In this document: piece after piece, positions 16,743-26,465 of the stretch
Layout: the number at the start of each line of letters is the position of its first letter
Position numbering within the stretch: position 1 is the first letter of the stretch
Assembly: GCA_001464665.1 (NCBI GenBank)
Contig: LNDP01000007.1
Span: 1-63,681, forward strand
Length of the DNA stretch: 63,681 nt
Direction of reading: 5' to 3'
From: Acidobacteria bacterium Ga0074141
GTDB taxonomy: Bacteria; Acidobacteriota; Blastocatellia; Pyrinomonadales; Pyrinomonadaceae
Made by a program: the position numbers and the translations under genes
The notes under the pieces: model-generated
The model's input: only the letters and a program-made list of their open reading frames with translations
The model's database searches: none
What the model was told of the DNA's origin: nothing

Positions 16743-17629
16743 TCAGTTGGCATCAAGATTTGCCATTAACTTATTCCCCACAAACTTTTTGAAGGTCGTC
16801 GGGGTGAAAGCCTCAAATGTTCTGGCTGTCGCGTAAATTCCGTCTGGGTCTCCCAACGCCACGAATAAATCGATTAATTCCTGTCTAATCGTCTCCGGCA
16901 AACCGAAGCTTGTTAATTCCTGAGCGGCATCGTCCAAAGAATTTTGCCGATACACGACCGGCTTAGTTAACGCTTCCGACAAGATTTCAGCCGCTTGCGT
17001 CAAAGTAATGTTTTCAGGTCCCATCAAGTTGCGGCTCCATTGTCCCGCCCACAAATCGTCGAGCAAATACCCGGCAGCGACATCGCCGATGTCATCCGTG
17101 CTGATAAACGGTATGTCGTGATTGGGCGCGTAAGTAAAAGTGAAAAAACCCTCATTTTTGATTGAAGCGGTCTGCGACAAAAAGTTTTCCATAAAATACC
17201 CGGGACGCAGCGCGACAAAATTAACTTTCAAGCGCCTGAAGGCTTTTTCTATTTGACCGGCATAACTGATCGTTCCCAAGTTGTCACCGCCGCCCGCGCC
17301 GATGCTGGAGATTGCGACAACTCTTTTATATCGTTCGCTCTAACGGCTTCGACACCCGATTCAATTACCTTTTCGTAAGATTCCTTGAGACTTGGATAAT
17401 TCGATGCGGGCGGCACGAGCCACAACATAGCATCGGCACCGGCAGTCGCTTTAATAACGGCGCTTGAATCGCTCAAATCAGTTGCAACACAAACTGCATT
17501 CTTGACTTTCAACTTTTCCAATTTGACGAGGTCGCGCCCCAATAAAATTGTGTTCGCGCCGGCGTCGGCTATTCTACGGGCTGTCCGGCTGCCGATGTTT
17601 CCGGTTGCGGCGGCAATTGCTATTTTCAT
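16743..17629 (-). pseudogene. NmrA-like NAD(P)-binding protein, frameshifted
   Basis: The 5' frame (17629 to about 17325) gives the Rossmann opening MKIAIAAATGNIGSRTARRI and a WLVPPASNYPSL segment. The 3' frame (about 17325 to 16743) continues with RVVAISSIGAGG, LRPGYFMENFL and DDIGDVAAGYLL. One single-base change near 17325, at an AAAAG run, would restore a protein of about 295 residues of the NmrA/azoreductase-type SDR family. Apart from that shift the gene looks well kept, so a sequencing error is possible. Neighbours suggest an oxidative detoxification set. Confidence 0.7.
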
Positions 17630-17649
17630 ATTGTTTTGTTTGCAAAATT

Positions 17650-18102
17650 CTATTTGTTCGTATTTTCGGAAGTTGACTGCGTGTTTTCCGATTCGTTAAA
17701 TGCCCGTAGAAATGCTTGCGGATTCCAATACTCACGATAAAAGATGAATTTTCCGTTCTGAGCGGTAAAATACATCACATAATCCTGTTCGTATTTTTTG
17801 CCGGTCTTCGGGATGAGGACTTCGCCGTGAACTTCCGCCCAAAACGAATCGCTGTTTGAAACCGGATAAACCCTAATGTCGGTGAACGTGATGTCGGGCA
17901 TTTGTCCCAGGATGGCATTCAAATGATTGGCGTATTCCTGCATATTTAATCGAGTCTGCGCTCCGACCGCTCCGGCATACGGGTATTCGATGAACGCATC
18001 ATCGTTAAATAAAGCGGTTACATCTTCTGCTTTTTGATTAAATGCCTTGAGTAGTTTGTCGAATAACTCAAGACCTGTGTCTGGTTTTCTTTCTGCTCGC
18101 AT
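17650..18102 (-). CDS. SnoaL-like / NTF2-fold protein
   Basis: A 150-residue protein with the NTF2-like cone fold seen in SnoaL-like families: an N-terminal helix with FDKLLKAFNQKAEDVTALF, then a strand-rich half ending in FYREYWNPQAFLRAF. The tail is Ser/Thr/Asn rich. Such proteins are small enzymes or binders of diverse substrates. It sits between the NmrA-like pseudogene and an MBL hydrolase on the same strand, a common grouping in detoxification clusters. The substrate cannot be predicted. Confidence 0.75.
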   Translation of the reverse strand: MRAERKPDTGLELFDKLLKAFNQKAEDVTALFNDDAFIEYPYAGAVGAQTRLNMQEYANHLNAILGQMPDITFTDIRVYPVSNSDSFWAEVHGEVLIPKTGKKYEQDYVMYFTAQNGKFIFYREYWNPQAFLRAFNESENTQSTSENTNK

Positions 18103-18174
18103 ATTTTCTCTCTGGATAATTTTTATCTGACCTCTTAGCCGCCAGAATTTTTGAGTGCTTGATCATCTGGCAGT

Positions 18175-19191
18175 TTAATAAGTATCATTGATATAAGGTA
18201 TCGGAATCCATCTGTAGCCGCCGCCTTCGGCCCGCAACCGACCGATGCCGGGAAACGAAACGTGCGCCGGAGCGATCAAATAGCCATTTCTCGCCGCGTC
18301 GGCGAACGCTCTTTTGCGTTGCTCCGCCGCTACATTGGAATCGCTGTCGAATAAAATGGTCACTTCTGGATTCGGAAACTGCACTTCGGCGACGTGCATA
18401 ATATCCCCGAAGAAAACTATTTTTTCTCCCTTACTTTCCAATGCGTAAAAGCTGTGTCCGGGCGTGTGTCCGGGCGTGGCGATTGATCTGATTCCCGGAA
18501 ATAATTGCGTGTCGCCGACGAAAGTTTTGACCTTTCCGGAATCAAAATACGGTTTGACTTTCACGGCTGCCTCAAGAAAAAGGCGGATAAGCTGTTCTTT
18601 GTCGCCTTTCGATGTGTCACGGTTGGCGGGATTGAGCCAGTAATCAGCTTCTCGTTTATCCACATGCACGACGGCATTCGCGAAGATCATCCGCTTCTCG
18701 TCCATCAATCCGCCCGAATGGTCGGTGTGGATGTGAGTCAGCAGAATATCGGTAATCTGCTTGGGCTCGTAACCGACGGCTTTGAGATTGGCGACCAGTT
18801 TGTTTAATGTCGGACCGTAAAGCTCGCCGCTGCCGGCATCCACCATTATCAATTTATTAGCGTTGCCGGCGGGTTTGATCAGATATGCGTTGACCGAAGT
18901 GTCGAGGGGTGCTTTCACATAAGCGTCTGACAAAAACTTTTGAATCTCCGCCGGTTTTATATTGGTCAACAAGTCGAAGACGGGAAGCGGAACGGTTCCG
19001 TCCGATAGTGCGATAACTTCAAACTCACCGACAGTCATCCGGTAAAATCCCGCCTGACTTCTAGCCAGTTTCGGCGCGGCGGTCTGTGCGGCGACAGAGG
19101 GGATAAATCCACTGGTAACGGCAATCAGTGAAGCCGCGACGAGCGAGCCGCGCAAAAAACGCGCGCAAATTTTTATCTGTAATCTCAACAT
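18175..19191 (-). CDS. Secreted MBL-fold metallohydrolase
   Basis: A 338-residue protein with a signal peptide (residues 1-36, ending SVAAQ) and a metallo-beta-lactamase domain. The metal motif HIHTDH is at 153-158. Further ligands lie in TPGHTPGH, FFGDIMH and APAHVSFPG. The closest family pattern is the MBL group holding quorum-quenching lactonases and methyl parathion hydrolase. The signal peptide puts it in the periplasm or outside. It is followed on the same strand by the SnoaL-like gene after 72 bp. The substrate is not known. Confidence 0.85.
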   Translation of the reverse strand: MLRLQIKICARFLRGSLVAASLIAVTSGFIPSVAAQTAAPKLARSQAGFYRMTVGEFEVIALSDGTVPLPVFDLLTNIKPAEIQKFLSDAYVKAPLDTSVNAYLIKPAGNANKLIMVDAGSGELYGPTLNKLVANLKAVGYEPKQITDILLTHIHTDHSGGLMDEKRMIFANAVVHVDKREADYWLNPANRDTSKGDKEQLIRLFLEAAVKVKPYFDSGKVKTFVGDTQLFPGIRSIATPGHTPGHSFYALESKGEKIVFFGDIMHVAEVQFPNPEVTILFDSDSNVAAEQRKRAFADAARNGYLIAPAHVSFPGIGRLRAEGGGYRWIPIPYINDTY

Positions 19192-19372
19192 ATCTTTATT
19201 TTTATCCGATCATCTGTTCAAATTATATTTTCAGACAGATTTTTATCTCGTCAAACGTCCGAATTTCTCGACCGAGAATGCTCAACTTCCTGCCTCATCA
19301 ATTTAAACGAAAGCAGTTTACTGATGAATTGATTTTCCGAAACTAATATCAACCGTCGTTCCTCGACCTATT

Positions 19373-19768
19373 TCAAATTCGAGCGACGCATTTGATTTCA
19401 ATTAAGAGTTCGGGAAATGCAAGCCGCTGGATTTGCACGACTGTGAGTGTTGCCACCGGGTTACCTGAAAAGATTTCCTTGCGTAATTTACCCCCCACCG
19501 CGTCAGCCGATTCAATATCAGTGACGAACCACGTCTCGTCAACGATGTTCTCCATTTCCACTCCATATTCCGCGAGCAGTTTTTTGATATTGACGTAAGC
19601 CTGACGAATCTGAGCTTCGACATCACCCGCGCCAACGATTTCTCCCGTCTCGTCGTGGCTGATCTGCCCGGACATATAAATCGTGTCTCCAACTTTAACT
19701 GCCTGCGAGTAGCCATACTCCAGCTCCCAGGGCATGTTCAAATTTTTCTCTTCTTTGTTGATTTTCAT
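19373..19768 (-). CDS. RidA family protein
   Basis: A 131-residue Rid/YjgF-type protein. It carries the family's YSQAVKVGDTIYMSGQ opening, the AYVNIKKLLAEYG helix and the C-terminal ALTVVQIQRLAFPELLIEI-like segment (here ATLTVVQIQR, FPELLIEIK). Rid proteins hydrolyse reactive enamine/imine intermediates. The carboxylate-binding arginine of true RidA is plausible in IQRLAFPE but not certain, so this may be one of the other Rid groups. The gene stands alone, facing a 1-kb stretch without clear genes. Confidence 0.85.
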   Translation of the reverse strand: MKINKEEKNLNMPWELEYGYSQAVKVGDTIYMSGQISHDETGEIVGAGDVEAQIRQAYVNIKKLLAEYGVEMENIVDETWFVTDIESADAVGGKLRKEIFSGNPVATLTVVQIQRLAFPELLIEIKCVARI

Positions 19769-20759
19769 AAATTCTTCTCCTTTAATTCATAGTAGCTCAC
19801 TTATTCGCTTCGCGCCGCGACCAAGACTTCGATGTCTTGCCGTCCTAGCTGCCGCGCCGTCTCAAATCAGATGCCGCGATTTGCTTTCGACGGTGGCTCC
19901 AGGTACAAAAGCGAGTGAATTCAAGCTTACGCCCATTCTCCAACAGGAGATCATCTACCAAGACAGCAAATGAGCACAAATCCAAGTCAACTACGATGAA
20001 CTCATCACGAGGGCTTAAAGCAGGAGCGACATAGGCGAGAGCTTTCCTCATGATTTATTCCCAACATAGTAACTGATTATCTCGCCGCTTTTCGTGTGCA
20101 CCAGAACTACCCGCCTTACCGCCGATCCACACCTAAATTCATTTTATGGGAGTCTGAAATCACCGGATTACTGATGTGATACAGAATATCGATTAGTATT
20201 TCGGCTTCATCTCCTCCAATCTGCGATCCATATCCCTAAAGAATCCAGTTACAACGGTCGAAACCATTCGCCGCCTCGCGACCCCCAACACAGCCGCAAG
20301 GCTCGTGCCGGTCGATAAAACGGGTTGGCATGTCGCTTGCGATGCACGCAGAAAAGAAACACCACCACCGTTATTGTGCTGCTATCCTCCACCCATTCAC
20401 TTTTTTCTCGGACGCACACACAATTCATGCGAACGGCTCTTTCGAGAGTCGGAGGAAAGTGTGACAAATAGAGATCAAGATCGCATTTCCAAACAAAATG
20501 AATGAGCAGAGTGCGAACATCAGGCCAGGAAAATTAAAATACCGCGCAATCTGATCTATATCAAAAAGTCTCAACGGTAAATGCCCGCGTTTGCGGAAGC
20601 GAAAAACCAGATAATCACAACCAAACAAGGCCAAGATTGTCTGAACGGTCGGTTTCGTGCTATCTTTCCTTCATTCTAGCTCTCCGTGAGTTCTCGTATT
20701 TTGATCAACCTTTGTAATTTTCTATATAAATAGTCGCAGAAATAACTTAAGCAAATCTT
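19769..20759. other. Stretch without a convincing gene, with a possible promoter at its right end
   Basis: Only short reading frames occur, the best being 19845-20051 and 20425-20634 on the minus strand. The latter has a hydrophobic run (GLMFALCSFILFGNAILI) but no family match and no good ribosome site. I see no RNA gene. At its right end, TTGATC (20701) and TATAAA (20725) with an 18-bp spacer could promote the gene at 20760. The rest looks like decayed sequence. Confidence 0.5.
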
Positions 20760-21605
20760 ATGGCTGAGAATAGCAACGCAAATGGATTAGATAACGATCC
20801 AGATCGCAACGACAAATCATCATCCAGCCTTAAAATTTCACCAAATCAAATTATTTTTTTTGTCGTTTTCTGTGTCGTGATAGCTGTTCTGCCCTATATT
20901 TTTACCCATCTTTTTGGGTTTTCTTTCAATGAAACGGCACAGGTTGGCGACACGATCGGAGGAATTACCGCACCATTCATAGGACTTTTAGGCTCAGTTT
21001 TGGTTTTTTTTACCTTAAGGGCACAAATCAACGCCAATGAACGGGTTCAAAGGCAACTAAAGGAACAAGAGAGCAGTGCCGATCACGAAAGAAACTTTTC
21101 TAATTTGTTAAAGGTTTTCGATCATGTGAAAAACGACCTTGATCAGACTGAATTTATCGATGAAATGGGTGATCACACTTCCCAATTTACCGAAAACGTT
21201 TTACGTGGACGTTACGCCCTAAGTAGTTTATGGTGGGACATTCAAAAATACCATTGCAGAGATTTAAATAACGAGAGCACTTTTCGGCCATATGGTTACC
21301 CAGTTCTAGTTGGAGCATTGAGGCTTCTCTCAAAGATCTCAGCAGACCTCAGCACAAATCGCCTTTCTGATATTGACCGGCAAATTCTAATTTCACTTAT
21401 CTCGTATCTTTATGAATCCCGGATCGCTATTTACTATCAAAAAGGTGACACGTGCAAAGAAAATTGTGAACTAGAGCATCACCCGTTGTATCCAAAAGAA
21501 TTAATAGACCTCGTATCAGAAATCAATACTAGTATTGTAGAAGGCACCGTTTCGTCCTTTGTAGATGACGTAAATAAAGATGCGGAGTCAATAAAAAAAA
21601 TATAA
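20760..21605 (+). CDS. Putative abortive-infection-like membrane protein
   Basis: A 281-residue protein. After a polar N-terminus come two membrane helices: about 29-50 (IIFFVVFCVVIAVLPYIF) and about 66-88 (GGITAPFIGLLGSVLVFFTL). A coiled stretch rich in Gln/Glu follows, then a helical cytosolic domain. The GDTIGGITAPFIGLLG...RAQI pattern resembles the putative phage abortive-infection (PutAbiC) group. That link is by motif only. A plausible promoter lies just upstream (TTGATC and TATAAA). It stands alone between decayed sequence and an IS3 remnant, typical of a mobile accessory gene. Confidence 0.6.
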   Translation: MAENSNANGLDNDPDRNDKSSSSLKISPNQIIFFVVFCVVIAVLPYIFTHLFGFSFNETAQVGDTIGGITAPFIGLLGSVLVFFTLRAQINANERVQRQLKEQESSADHERNFSNLLKVFDHVKNDLDQTEFIDEMGDHTSQFTENVLRGRYALSSLWWDIQKYHCRDLNNESTFRPYGYPVLVGALRLLSKISADLSTNRLSDIDRQILISLISYLYESRIAIYYQKGDTCKENCELEHHPLYPKELIDLVSEINTSIVEGTVSSFVDDVNKDAESIKKI

Positions 21606-21785
21606 TCGGAATTTCAAATTGACGAACCCAAACCCACACAAAGGAACGACAATCTTGAGTTGAACACCGTCGTCGAATTCAAGTTTATTTCTGGCCTATA
21701 GCTGATTTACTAGCAGCCTTGTGTGGTGCGATTTAAACGTTTTCGGTCTATCAATCTCCCACTTTCCGCCAAATTAGATCTTGAT

Positions 21786-22160
21786 TCAAGAGAGTGTTCG
21801 GACTCTAAGGCCCCGTGATGTCGGAAGTCCCATTGCCTTTGTTTTGTCGTATCCCTCCAGCACATCCTCTATTTCTACCCCCCCCCGACTACAATTATCG
21901 ACTAAAGTTGACGCCCTGAAACGGCGTCTATTGAACAGCTGACCGGCCGAAATCCATGCTCCAGCACTCGTACGGACCGGCCAATTGCGGACGAGCATGC
22001 GGTGTGCCGCCCACTTGCTCCTCCCCGGTCTTTTGCTTCTCAGATTCAAACCTTACTCCTTCTAAATCGGTACGTCCGATTGCGATTGTACGTCCTTGGT
22101 CTTTGGATTGAGCCCCCGGTAAATCTCTACGATAAAGGACGTGGGTAAATGCCGCGATGC
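21786..22160 (-). pseudogene. IS3-family transposase (OrfB) remnant
   Basis: The minus strand reads LNLRSKRPGRSKWAAHR, then QLFNRRRFRASTLVDNCSR, the segment around the second catalytic Asp region of IS3 OrfB, where intact elements read FDGRRFRALTVVDNFSRE. Upstream, a stop-ridden KE*GLNLR echoes the usual YREEGLNLR. Neither end of the element nor inverted repeats are evident. It contains a run of nine C at about 21878-21886. Confidence 0.75.
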
Positions 22161-22218
22161 AGAAAGCTGAGCAAATGCGGTTGAAATCAATAAGATGTAA
22201 GATTGGTTTTAGAAAAAT

Positions 22219-23430
22219 ATGTCAACAGAAAAAATTACATTTGAAAACAGCAGGGGCGAAAAACTTTCTGCCAGAATCGAATTGCCGATTGACCGGAAAC
22301 CGCATAATTTTGCGATTTTCGCCCATTGTTTTACGTGCAATAAAAATTTTCGGGCGGTTCGTTATATTACACGCGCTTTGACGGCGGAAGGCTTTGGCGT
22401 GTTGAGTTTTGATTTTACGGGACTCGGAATGAGCGAGGGCGATTTTGCCGAAACGACTTTTTCAACTTCGGTTGATGATCTGACCTGTGCGGCAAATTAT
22501 CTTAAGGCAAATTATCAATCGCCGACGTTGGTGATCGGTCATTCTTTGGGTGGTGCCGCGGTGATACTTGCGGCAAGTCAGTTTGATGAAATCAAGGCGG
22601 TCGTAACGATCGGCACACCTTCCGCACCTCAGCACGTTAAGCATCTTTTGCAAAGCAGTATTGAAGAAATCAAAGAAACGGGCGAAGCGGAAGTAATTAT
22701 CGGCGGACGACCTTTCAGGGTAAAACGTGAATTTCTAGAGGATCTGGACGAGCAGAATCTTCTAAATATCGTCCAATCTATGCGAAAATCTTTTCTTTTT
22801 CTGCATTCTCCGCAAGACCAAATTGTAGGAATCGAAAACGCCGCTGAACTTTATAAAGCCGCGAAACATCCGAAAAGTTTTATCTCATTAGACGGTGCGG
22901 ATCATCTTTTATCGAATGAAAAAGACGCTTGCTATGCGGGCGATGTTATCGGAAATTGGGCGACGCGTTATCTGGAAATTCCCGAACCGAGGGAACTTTC
23001 GACCAAAAGTCATATCGTCGCTTATCTCGACACAAGTGAGAACTTTTCAACCGAGATCAAAGCCGATCAGCACCGTCTGATTGCCGATGAACCGACGAGT
23101 TTCGGCGGAAACGATTTCGGGCCTTCGCCATATCAATTGGTCGCTTCGGGACTTGCGGCTTGCACGGTGATGACTCTGAAACTTTATGCCGCCCATAAAA
23201 AATGGAATTTACGTGAAGTATATTGTCATATCAGACACGAGAAGACTCATATACTGGACTGTGAAGACTGCGAAAGCCCGAAGGCTAAGATTGATAAATT
23301 TACCCGAGAATTGGAGTTTGTCGGCGATTTGGACGATGAACAACGACAAAGGCTTCTAGAAATTGCTGATAGATGCCCCGTCCATCGGACTCTCGAAGGA
23401 ATGGCTCATATTGAAACGAGGTTAATTTGA
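22219..23430 (+). CDS. Alpha/beta hydrolase-OsmC fusion protein
   Basis: A 403-residue fusion. Residues 1-255 are an alpha/beta hydrolase with the nucleophile elbow GHSLGG, an HCFTCNKNFRA segment near the oxyanion region, and GADHLLS supplying the histidine. Residues 265-403 are an OsmC-type peroxiredoxin domain with its two redox cysteines in GLAACTVMT and DRCPVH. OsmC proteins reduce organic peroxides. The fused hydrolase may release peroxides from lipid esters. It starts a rightward cluster of redox genes and precedes an ECF sigma factor gene by about 240 bp. Confidence 0.9.
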   Translation: MSTEKITFENSRGEKLSARIELPIDRKPHNFAIFAHCFTCNKNFRAVRYITRALTAEGFGVLSFDFTGLGMSEGDFAETTFSTSVDDLTCAANYLKANYQSPTLVIGHSLGGAAVILAASQFDEIKAVVTIGTPSAPQHVKHLLQSSIEEIKETGEAEVIIGGRPFRVKREFLEDLDEQNLLNIVQSMRKSFLFLHSPQDQIVGIENAAELYKAAKHPKSFISLDGADHLLSNEKDACYAGDVIGNWATRYLEIPEPRELSTKSHIVAYLDTSENFSTEIKADQHRLIADEPTSFGGNDFGPSPYQLVASGLAACTVMTLKLYAAHKKWNLREVYCHIRHEKTHILDCEDCESPKAKIDKFTRELEFVGDLDDEQRQRLLEIADRCPVHRTLEGMAHIETRLI

Positions 23431-23443
23431 TAATTGAGGAATA

Positions 23444-23650
23444 ATGTTTTGGAAAATCAAGGCCAAACCGAATGGATTGAAACAATCTATAATAGTTCAA
23501 GGCAATTGGACTTTTGTTGAAGCCGACAGCGTTTTCTTGCCTCCATTTCAAACTTTTCGGGTGAGCGGGGATTATAAAATTTCCGAAGTTATAGACATAA
23601 GCGATTGTAAATCACTTGTCCTTCATCGCCGCCAATATTCCGTCGTTTGA
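23444..23650 (+). CDS. Small hypothetical protein
   Basis: A 68-residue reading frame between the hydrolase-OsmC gene and the sigma factor, with GAGG upstream of its ATG. The composition is protein-like (VQGNWTFVEAD, RVSGDYKISEVIDI), but I recognise no family. It ends within 25 bp of the sigma-factor start, so co-transcription is likely. Whether it is translated is uncertain. Confidence 0.45.
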   Translation: MFWKIKAKPNGLKQSIIVQGNWTFVEADSVFLPPFQTFRVSGDYKISEVIDISDCKSLVLHRRQYSVV

Positions 23651-23673
23651 GGCAGAATAGATATCAAGTAAAA

Positions 23674-24288
23674 ATGGAAAGAGCGAACGAAAATTGGATT
23701 GGTTCTTTAAAGAGCGACGACCGCTTGAAACGAGATACGGCGATCGCCGACCTGCATATGCTTTTATTGCGGGGACTTCACGGGGCATTTAAAACGAATC
23801 CTTGTGCAACGCCGACAATCATTGAAGATGCTGCACAGGAAGCGTTGTTGCGGGTTACGGCTAATCTCGATTCCTTCCGTGGTGAAAGCAAGTTTTTGAC
23901 GTGGGCGATGAAAATTGCCATTAGAAATGTATATTCGGAAATGCGTCGGACGGGTTGGAAGGACATTTCACTCGATCAGGCAAGCGATGTCGGAAAACCT
24001 CTGATCGAAAATTTCGCCGACGACTCTTACTCGCCTGAAAAACTGAGCAGGCAGGCCGAAATCATTGAAAAGCTGTGGCAGGCGATCAATGAAAGTCTGA
24101 CCGAAAAACAGAAAACCGCTCTGCTCGCCGATTTTGTCGCCAATATGCCCATCGAAGAGATCGCCCGAAAGATGGGAACAAATCGTAACGCTGTTTATAA
24201 ATTGCTTTACGATGCCAGACATAATTTGAGGAAACATCTGATGTCGGCTGAAATTACGTTTGATGATATGACGAAGGCTTTCAGCTAA
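23674..24288 (+). CDS. ECF-type sigma-70 factor
   Basis: A 204-residue sigma factor with region 2 (EDAAQEALLRVTANLDSFRGESKFLTWAMKI, shown here only by its ends EDAAQEA and FLTWAMKI) and region 4 (LTEKQKTALLADFV, IEEIARKMGTNRNAVYKLL). Regions 1.1 and 3 are absent, as in the ECF group. I chose ATG 23674 over the upstream in-frame start at 23647, because homology begins near ERANENW. It directly precedes a small zinc-binding anti-sigma gene (13 bp) and genes for peroxide and methionine sulfoxide repair, so it probably controls an oxidative-stress regulon. Confidence 0.9.
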   Translation: MERANENWIGSLKSDDRLKRDTAIADLHMLLLRGLHGAFKTNPCATPTIIEDAAQEALLRVTANLDSFRGESKFLTWAMKIAIRNVYSEMRRTGWKDISLDQASDVGKPLIENFADDSYSPEKLSRQAEIIEKLWQAINESLTEKQKTALLADFVANMPIEEIARKMGTNRNAVYKLLYDARHNLRKHLMSAEITFDDMTKAFS

Positions 24289-24301
24289 GGAGTTAAAAAA
24301 G

Positions 24302-24538
24302 GTGGAACTTGAATATATTAAACAAATTTTAGATTCGGCATATAATATTAGGCCGCATGAAGTCGGTTGCGACGATTGTGAGGAAGAGATGAACGAATAT
24401 GCCGATTATGTTTTGGAAGAAAAGCAGTTGGACAAACCTCTGAACCTGATCAAAGACCATTTGGAATTATGCCGCGATTGTAGCGAAGAATTTCAATCAC
24501 TGCTCGAAGCATTAAATTCTGCAACCGGAAAAAAATAA
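24302..24538 (+). CDS. Small zinc-binding anti-sigma factor
   Basis: A 78-residue acidic protein starting at GTG. It has C23-x2-C26, then the anti-sigma zinc pattern H53-x3-C57-x2-C60 (HLELCRDC). No membrane helix is present, so it would be a soluble redox-sensing ZAS-type factor. It lies 13 bp after the ECF sigma gene with GGAG upstream. Oxidation of the zinc thiolates would release the sigma factor; this is the known logic of the family and is inferred here. Confidence 0.75.
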   Translation: MELEYIKQILDSAYNIRPHEVGCDDCEEEMNEYADYVLEEKQLDKPLNLIKDHLELCRDCSEEFQSLLEALNSATGKK

Positions 24539-24759
24539 AATACTTTGTAAAAAGGGGTAAGATTTTCCCGATTTTTCGCTCTAACAAAATAGAGTCGGTA
24601 AATTGTAAATACAATTTGAGATCCGATTTTTTGAGTTCCCGGATTTGGCGTATTTTTACCGCTGAAACGTGGACATAAAATTTTGTGGACATCGGGAAGT
24701 TTTCTTACACGAAACAAACTCATGTAACATTCCCGCAATACAATCAGGAATAATATATT

Positions 24760-25770
24760 ATGTTGAAATGGAATGATATTATAACTTTTACCAAAAACGG
24801 AAATCCTTCGCCTGATAGAAGGGTCGTTAAGACCGACGGAGAATGGCGTGAACAATTGACCGCCGAAGAATATCGGATCACACGCCAAAAAGGAACGGAA
24901 AGAGCGTTCAGCCACGAATCCTGTAACTTATTTGAGCCGGGTATTTACCGCTGTATTTGTTGTGATACGCTTTTGTTTAACACAACCGAAAAATTTGACA
25001 GCGGAACGGGTTGGCCTTCTTTCACGCAACCGATCCAAACGAATGCGATTGCTTATAATTCGGACGGCACTCACGGTATGAGCCGCGTCGAAACGGTTTG
25101 CAATACCTGCGACGCACATCTCGGTCACGTTTTCCCTGACGGACCTGCTCCGAGCGGGTTGCGTTACTGCATCAACGGTGTTGCTCTAAAAAAACAGAAA
25201 ACAGAAGCTGATTCGCAAACAAGTTTGGAAACAGCAACCTTCGGCGGCGGATGTTTTTGGTGTACAGAAGCTATCTTTCAGCAAGTGCAAGGGGTAGAAA
25301 AGGTGGAAAGTGGTTATAGCGGCGGCAAAAAGTTGAATCCGAGCTATCACGAAGTATGTTCGGGGACGACGGGACACGCGGAAGCTGTGCAGATAGCTTT
25401 TAACCCGGACGAGATTTCATATCGGGATATGTTGCGGATTCATTTAAGCACGCACGATCCGACAACCCTAAACCGACAAGGTGCCGACACCGGAACGCAG
25501 TATCGAAGCGTCATTTTTACGCACGACGACGAGCAAAAAAAGATTGCTCAAGAAGTTGTAGAAGAATTGTCCGACAGTTTTGATAACAAGATTGTCACCG
25601 AAGTTGCGGCTTTCGAGAAGTTCTATAAAGCCGAAGACAAACATCAGAATTATTACAGAGATAATTCTAATCAAGGTTATTGCCAAGCGGTGATTGATCC
25701 GAAACTTGAGAAGTTCAGAAAACTGTTCAAGGAAAAAATGAAAGTTGAAAGGATGAAAGCGGCTGTTTGA
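24760..25770 (+). CDS. msrBA: Bifunctional methionine sulfoxide reductase MsrB-MsrA
   Basis: A 336-residue fusion. The N-terminal MsrB half has its zinc pairs (CICC and CNTC), GTGWPSF, GHVFPDGP and the catalytic cysteine in RYCING. The C-terminal MsrA half begins near 165 with GGGCFWC, then GYSGG, GHAEAVQ and the HDPTT..RQG segment. Together they reduce both isomers of methionine sulfoxide. No export signal is seen, so it acts in the cytosol. It follows the sigma/anti-sigma pair, which suggests stress control. Confidence 0.93.
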   Translation: MLKWNDIITFTKNGNPSPDRRVVKTDGEWREQLTAEEYRITRQKGTERAFSHESCNLFEPGIYRCICCDTLLFNTTEKFDSGTGWPSFTQPIQTNAIAYNSDGTHGMSRVETVCNTCDAHLGHVFPDGPAPSGLRYCINGVALKKQKTEADSQTSLETATFGGGCFWCTEAIFQQVQGVEKVESGYSGGKKLNPSYHEVCSGTTGHAEAVQIAFNPDEISYRDMLRIHLSTHDPTTLNRQGADTGTQYRSVIFTHDDEQKKIAQEVVEELSDSFDNKIVTEVAAFEKFYKAEDKHQNYYRDNSNQGYCQAVIDPKLEKFRKLFKEKMKVERMKAAV

Positions 25771-25831
25771 AAACCTATTCTTGTATAAGTGATCCGTACA
25801 CACAAAGACTGAAATTATAGAGAGGTGAAAA

Positions 25832-26461
25832 ATGGCTGAGAATTTTATTTCAAGAGGTTTTGTCAGCAAAAGAAGGGTGGATGATGCCGCCCACAAGGAA
25901 CGAATTCCGCCCGGTCAATACGAGACCAGGGATTTTCCAGTCTTGTCCGCCGGTCCGACACCCCAGACACAACTTGATAGATGGACTTTTTCAATTAATG
26001 GGGAAATTGCCGAAGGTTTGAAACTGACTTGGAATGAGTTTTTACAGCTTCCAAGCGAAAGCATAACAGTTGATATACACTGCGTTACAAAATGGACTAA
26101 GTTGGATACGAAGTGGAAAGGAGTGGCAGTTGAAACATTGCTCGAAAAAATAGATCTTGAGGGAAATGCTGAGATAAAACACTTGATCGCATATGCAAAG
26201 GGCGGTTATACGACAAACATACCTTTAACTGACGTTTTGAACAAAAACGCGTGGGTCGTTTATGAATATGACGGTAAGCCGCTCACCCCTGAACACGGTG
26301 GCCCGGCTCGCCTCCTCGTGCCGCATCTGTATTTCTGGAAATCCGCAAAATGGATAGAAAGTTTTAAACTCGTTAAAGAGGACCGTCCGGGTTTTTGGGA
26401 GTCGGCCGGTTATCACAATTACGGAGATCCTTGGAAAGAACAGCGATACGCCGGAGATTAA
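25832..26461 (+). CDS. Sulfite-oxidase-like molybdopterin protein
   Basis: A 209-residue oxidoreductase with the compact sulfite-oxidase fold. The molybdenum cysteine is in DIHCVTKW, and further cofactor contacts appear in GGYTTNIPL and EHGGPARLLVPHLYFWKSAKW. It lacks a Tat signal and the dimerisation domain, so it is a cytosolic member of the family. It precedes a flavin reductase gene by 4 bp and a DUF6510 gene. This trio is a recurrent operon. The substrate may be a sulfoxide or sulfite; MsrP is a related repair enzyme. Confidence 0.88.
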   Translation: MAENFISRGFVSKRRVDDAAHKERIPPGQYETRDFPVLSAGPTPQTQLDRWTFSINGEIAEGLKLTWNEFLQLPSESITVDIHCVTKWTKLDTKWKGVAVETLLEKIDLEGNAEIKHLIAYAKGGYTTNIPLTDVLNKNAWVVYEYDGKPLTPEHGGPARLLVPHLYFWKSAKWIESFKLVKEDRPGFWESAGYHNYGDPWKEQRYAGD

Positions 26462-26465
26462 AAAA

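Noticed and set aside
21878-21886. C9 run as a phase-variation switch
   Set aside because: It lies within a dead IS3 fragment, so slippage would have no product to control.
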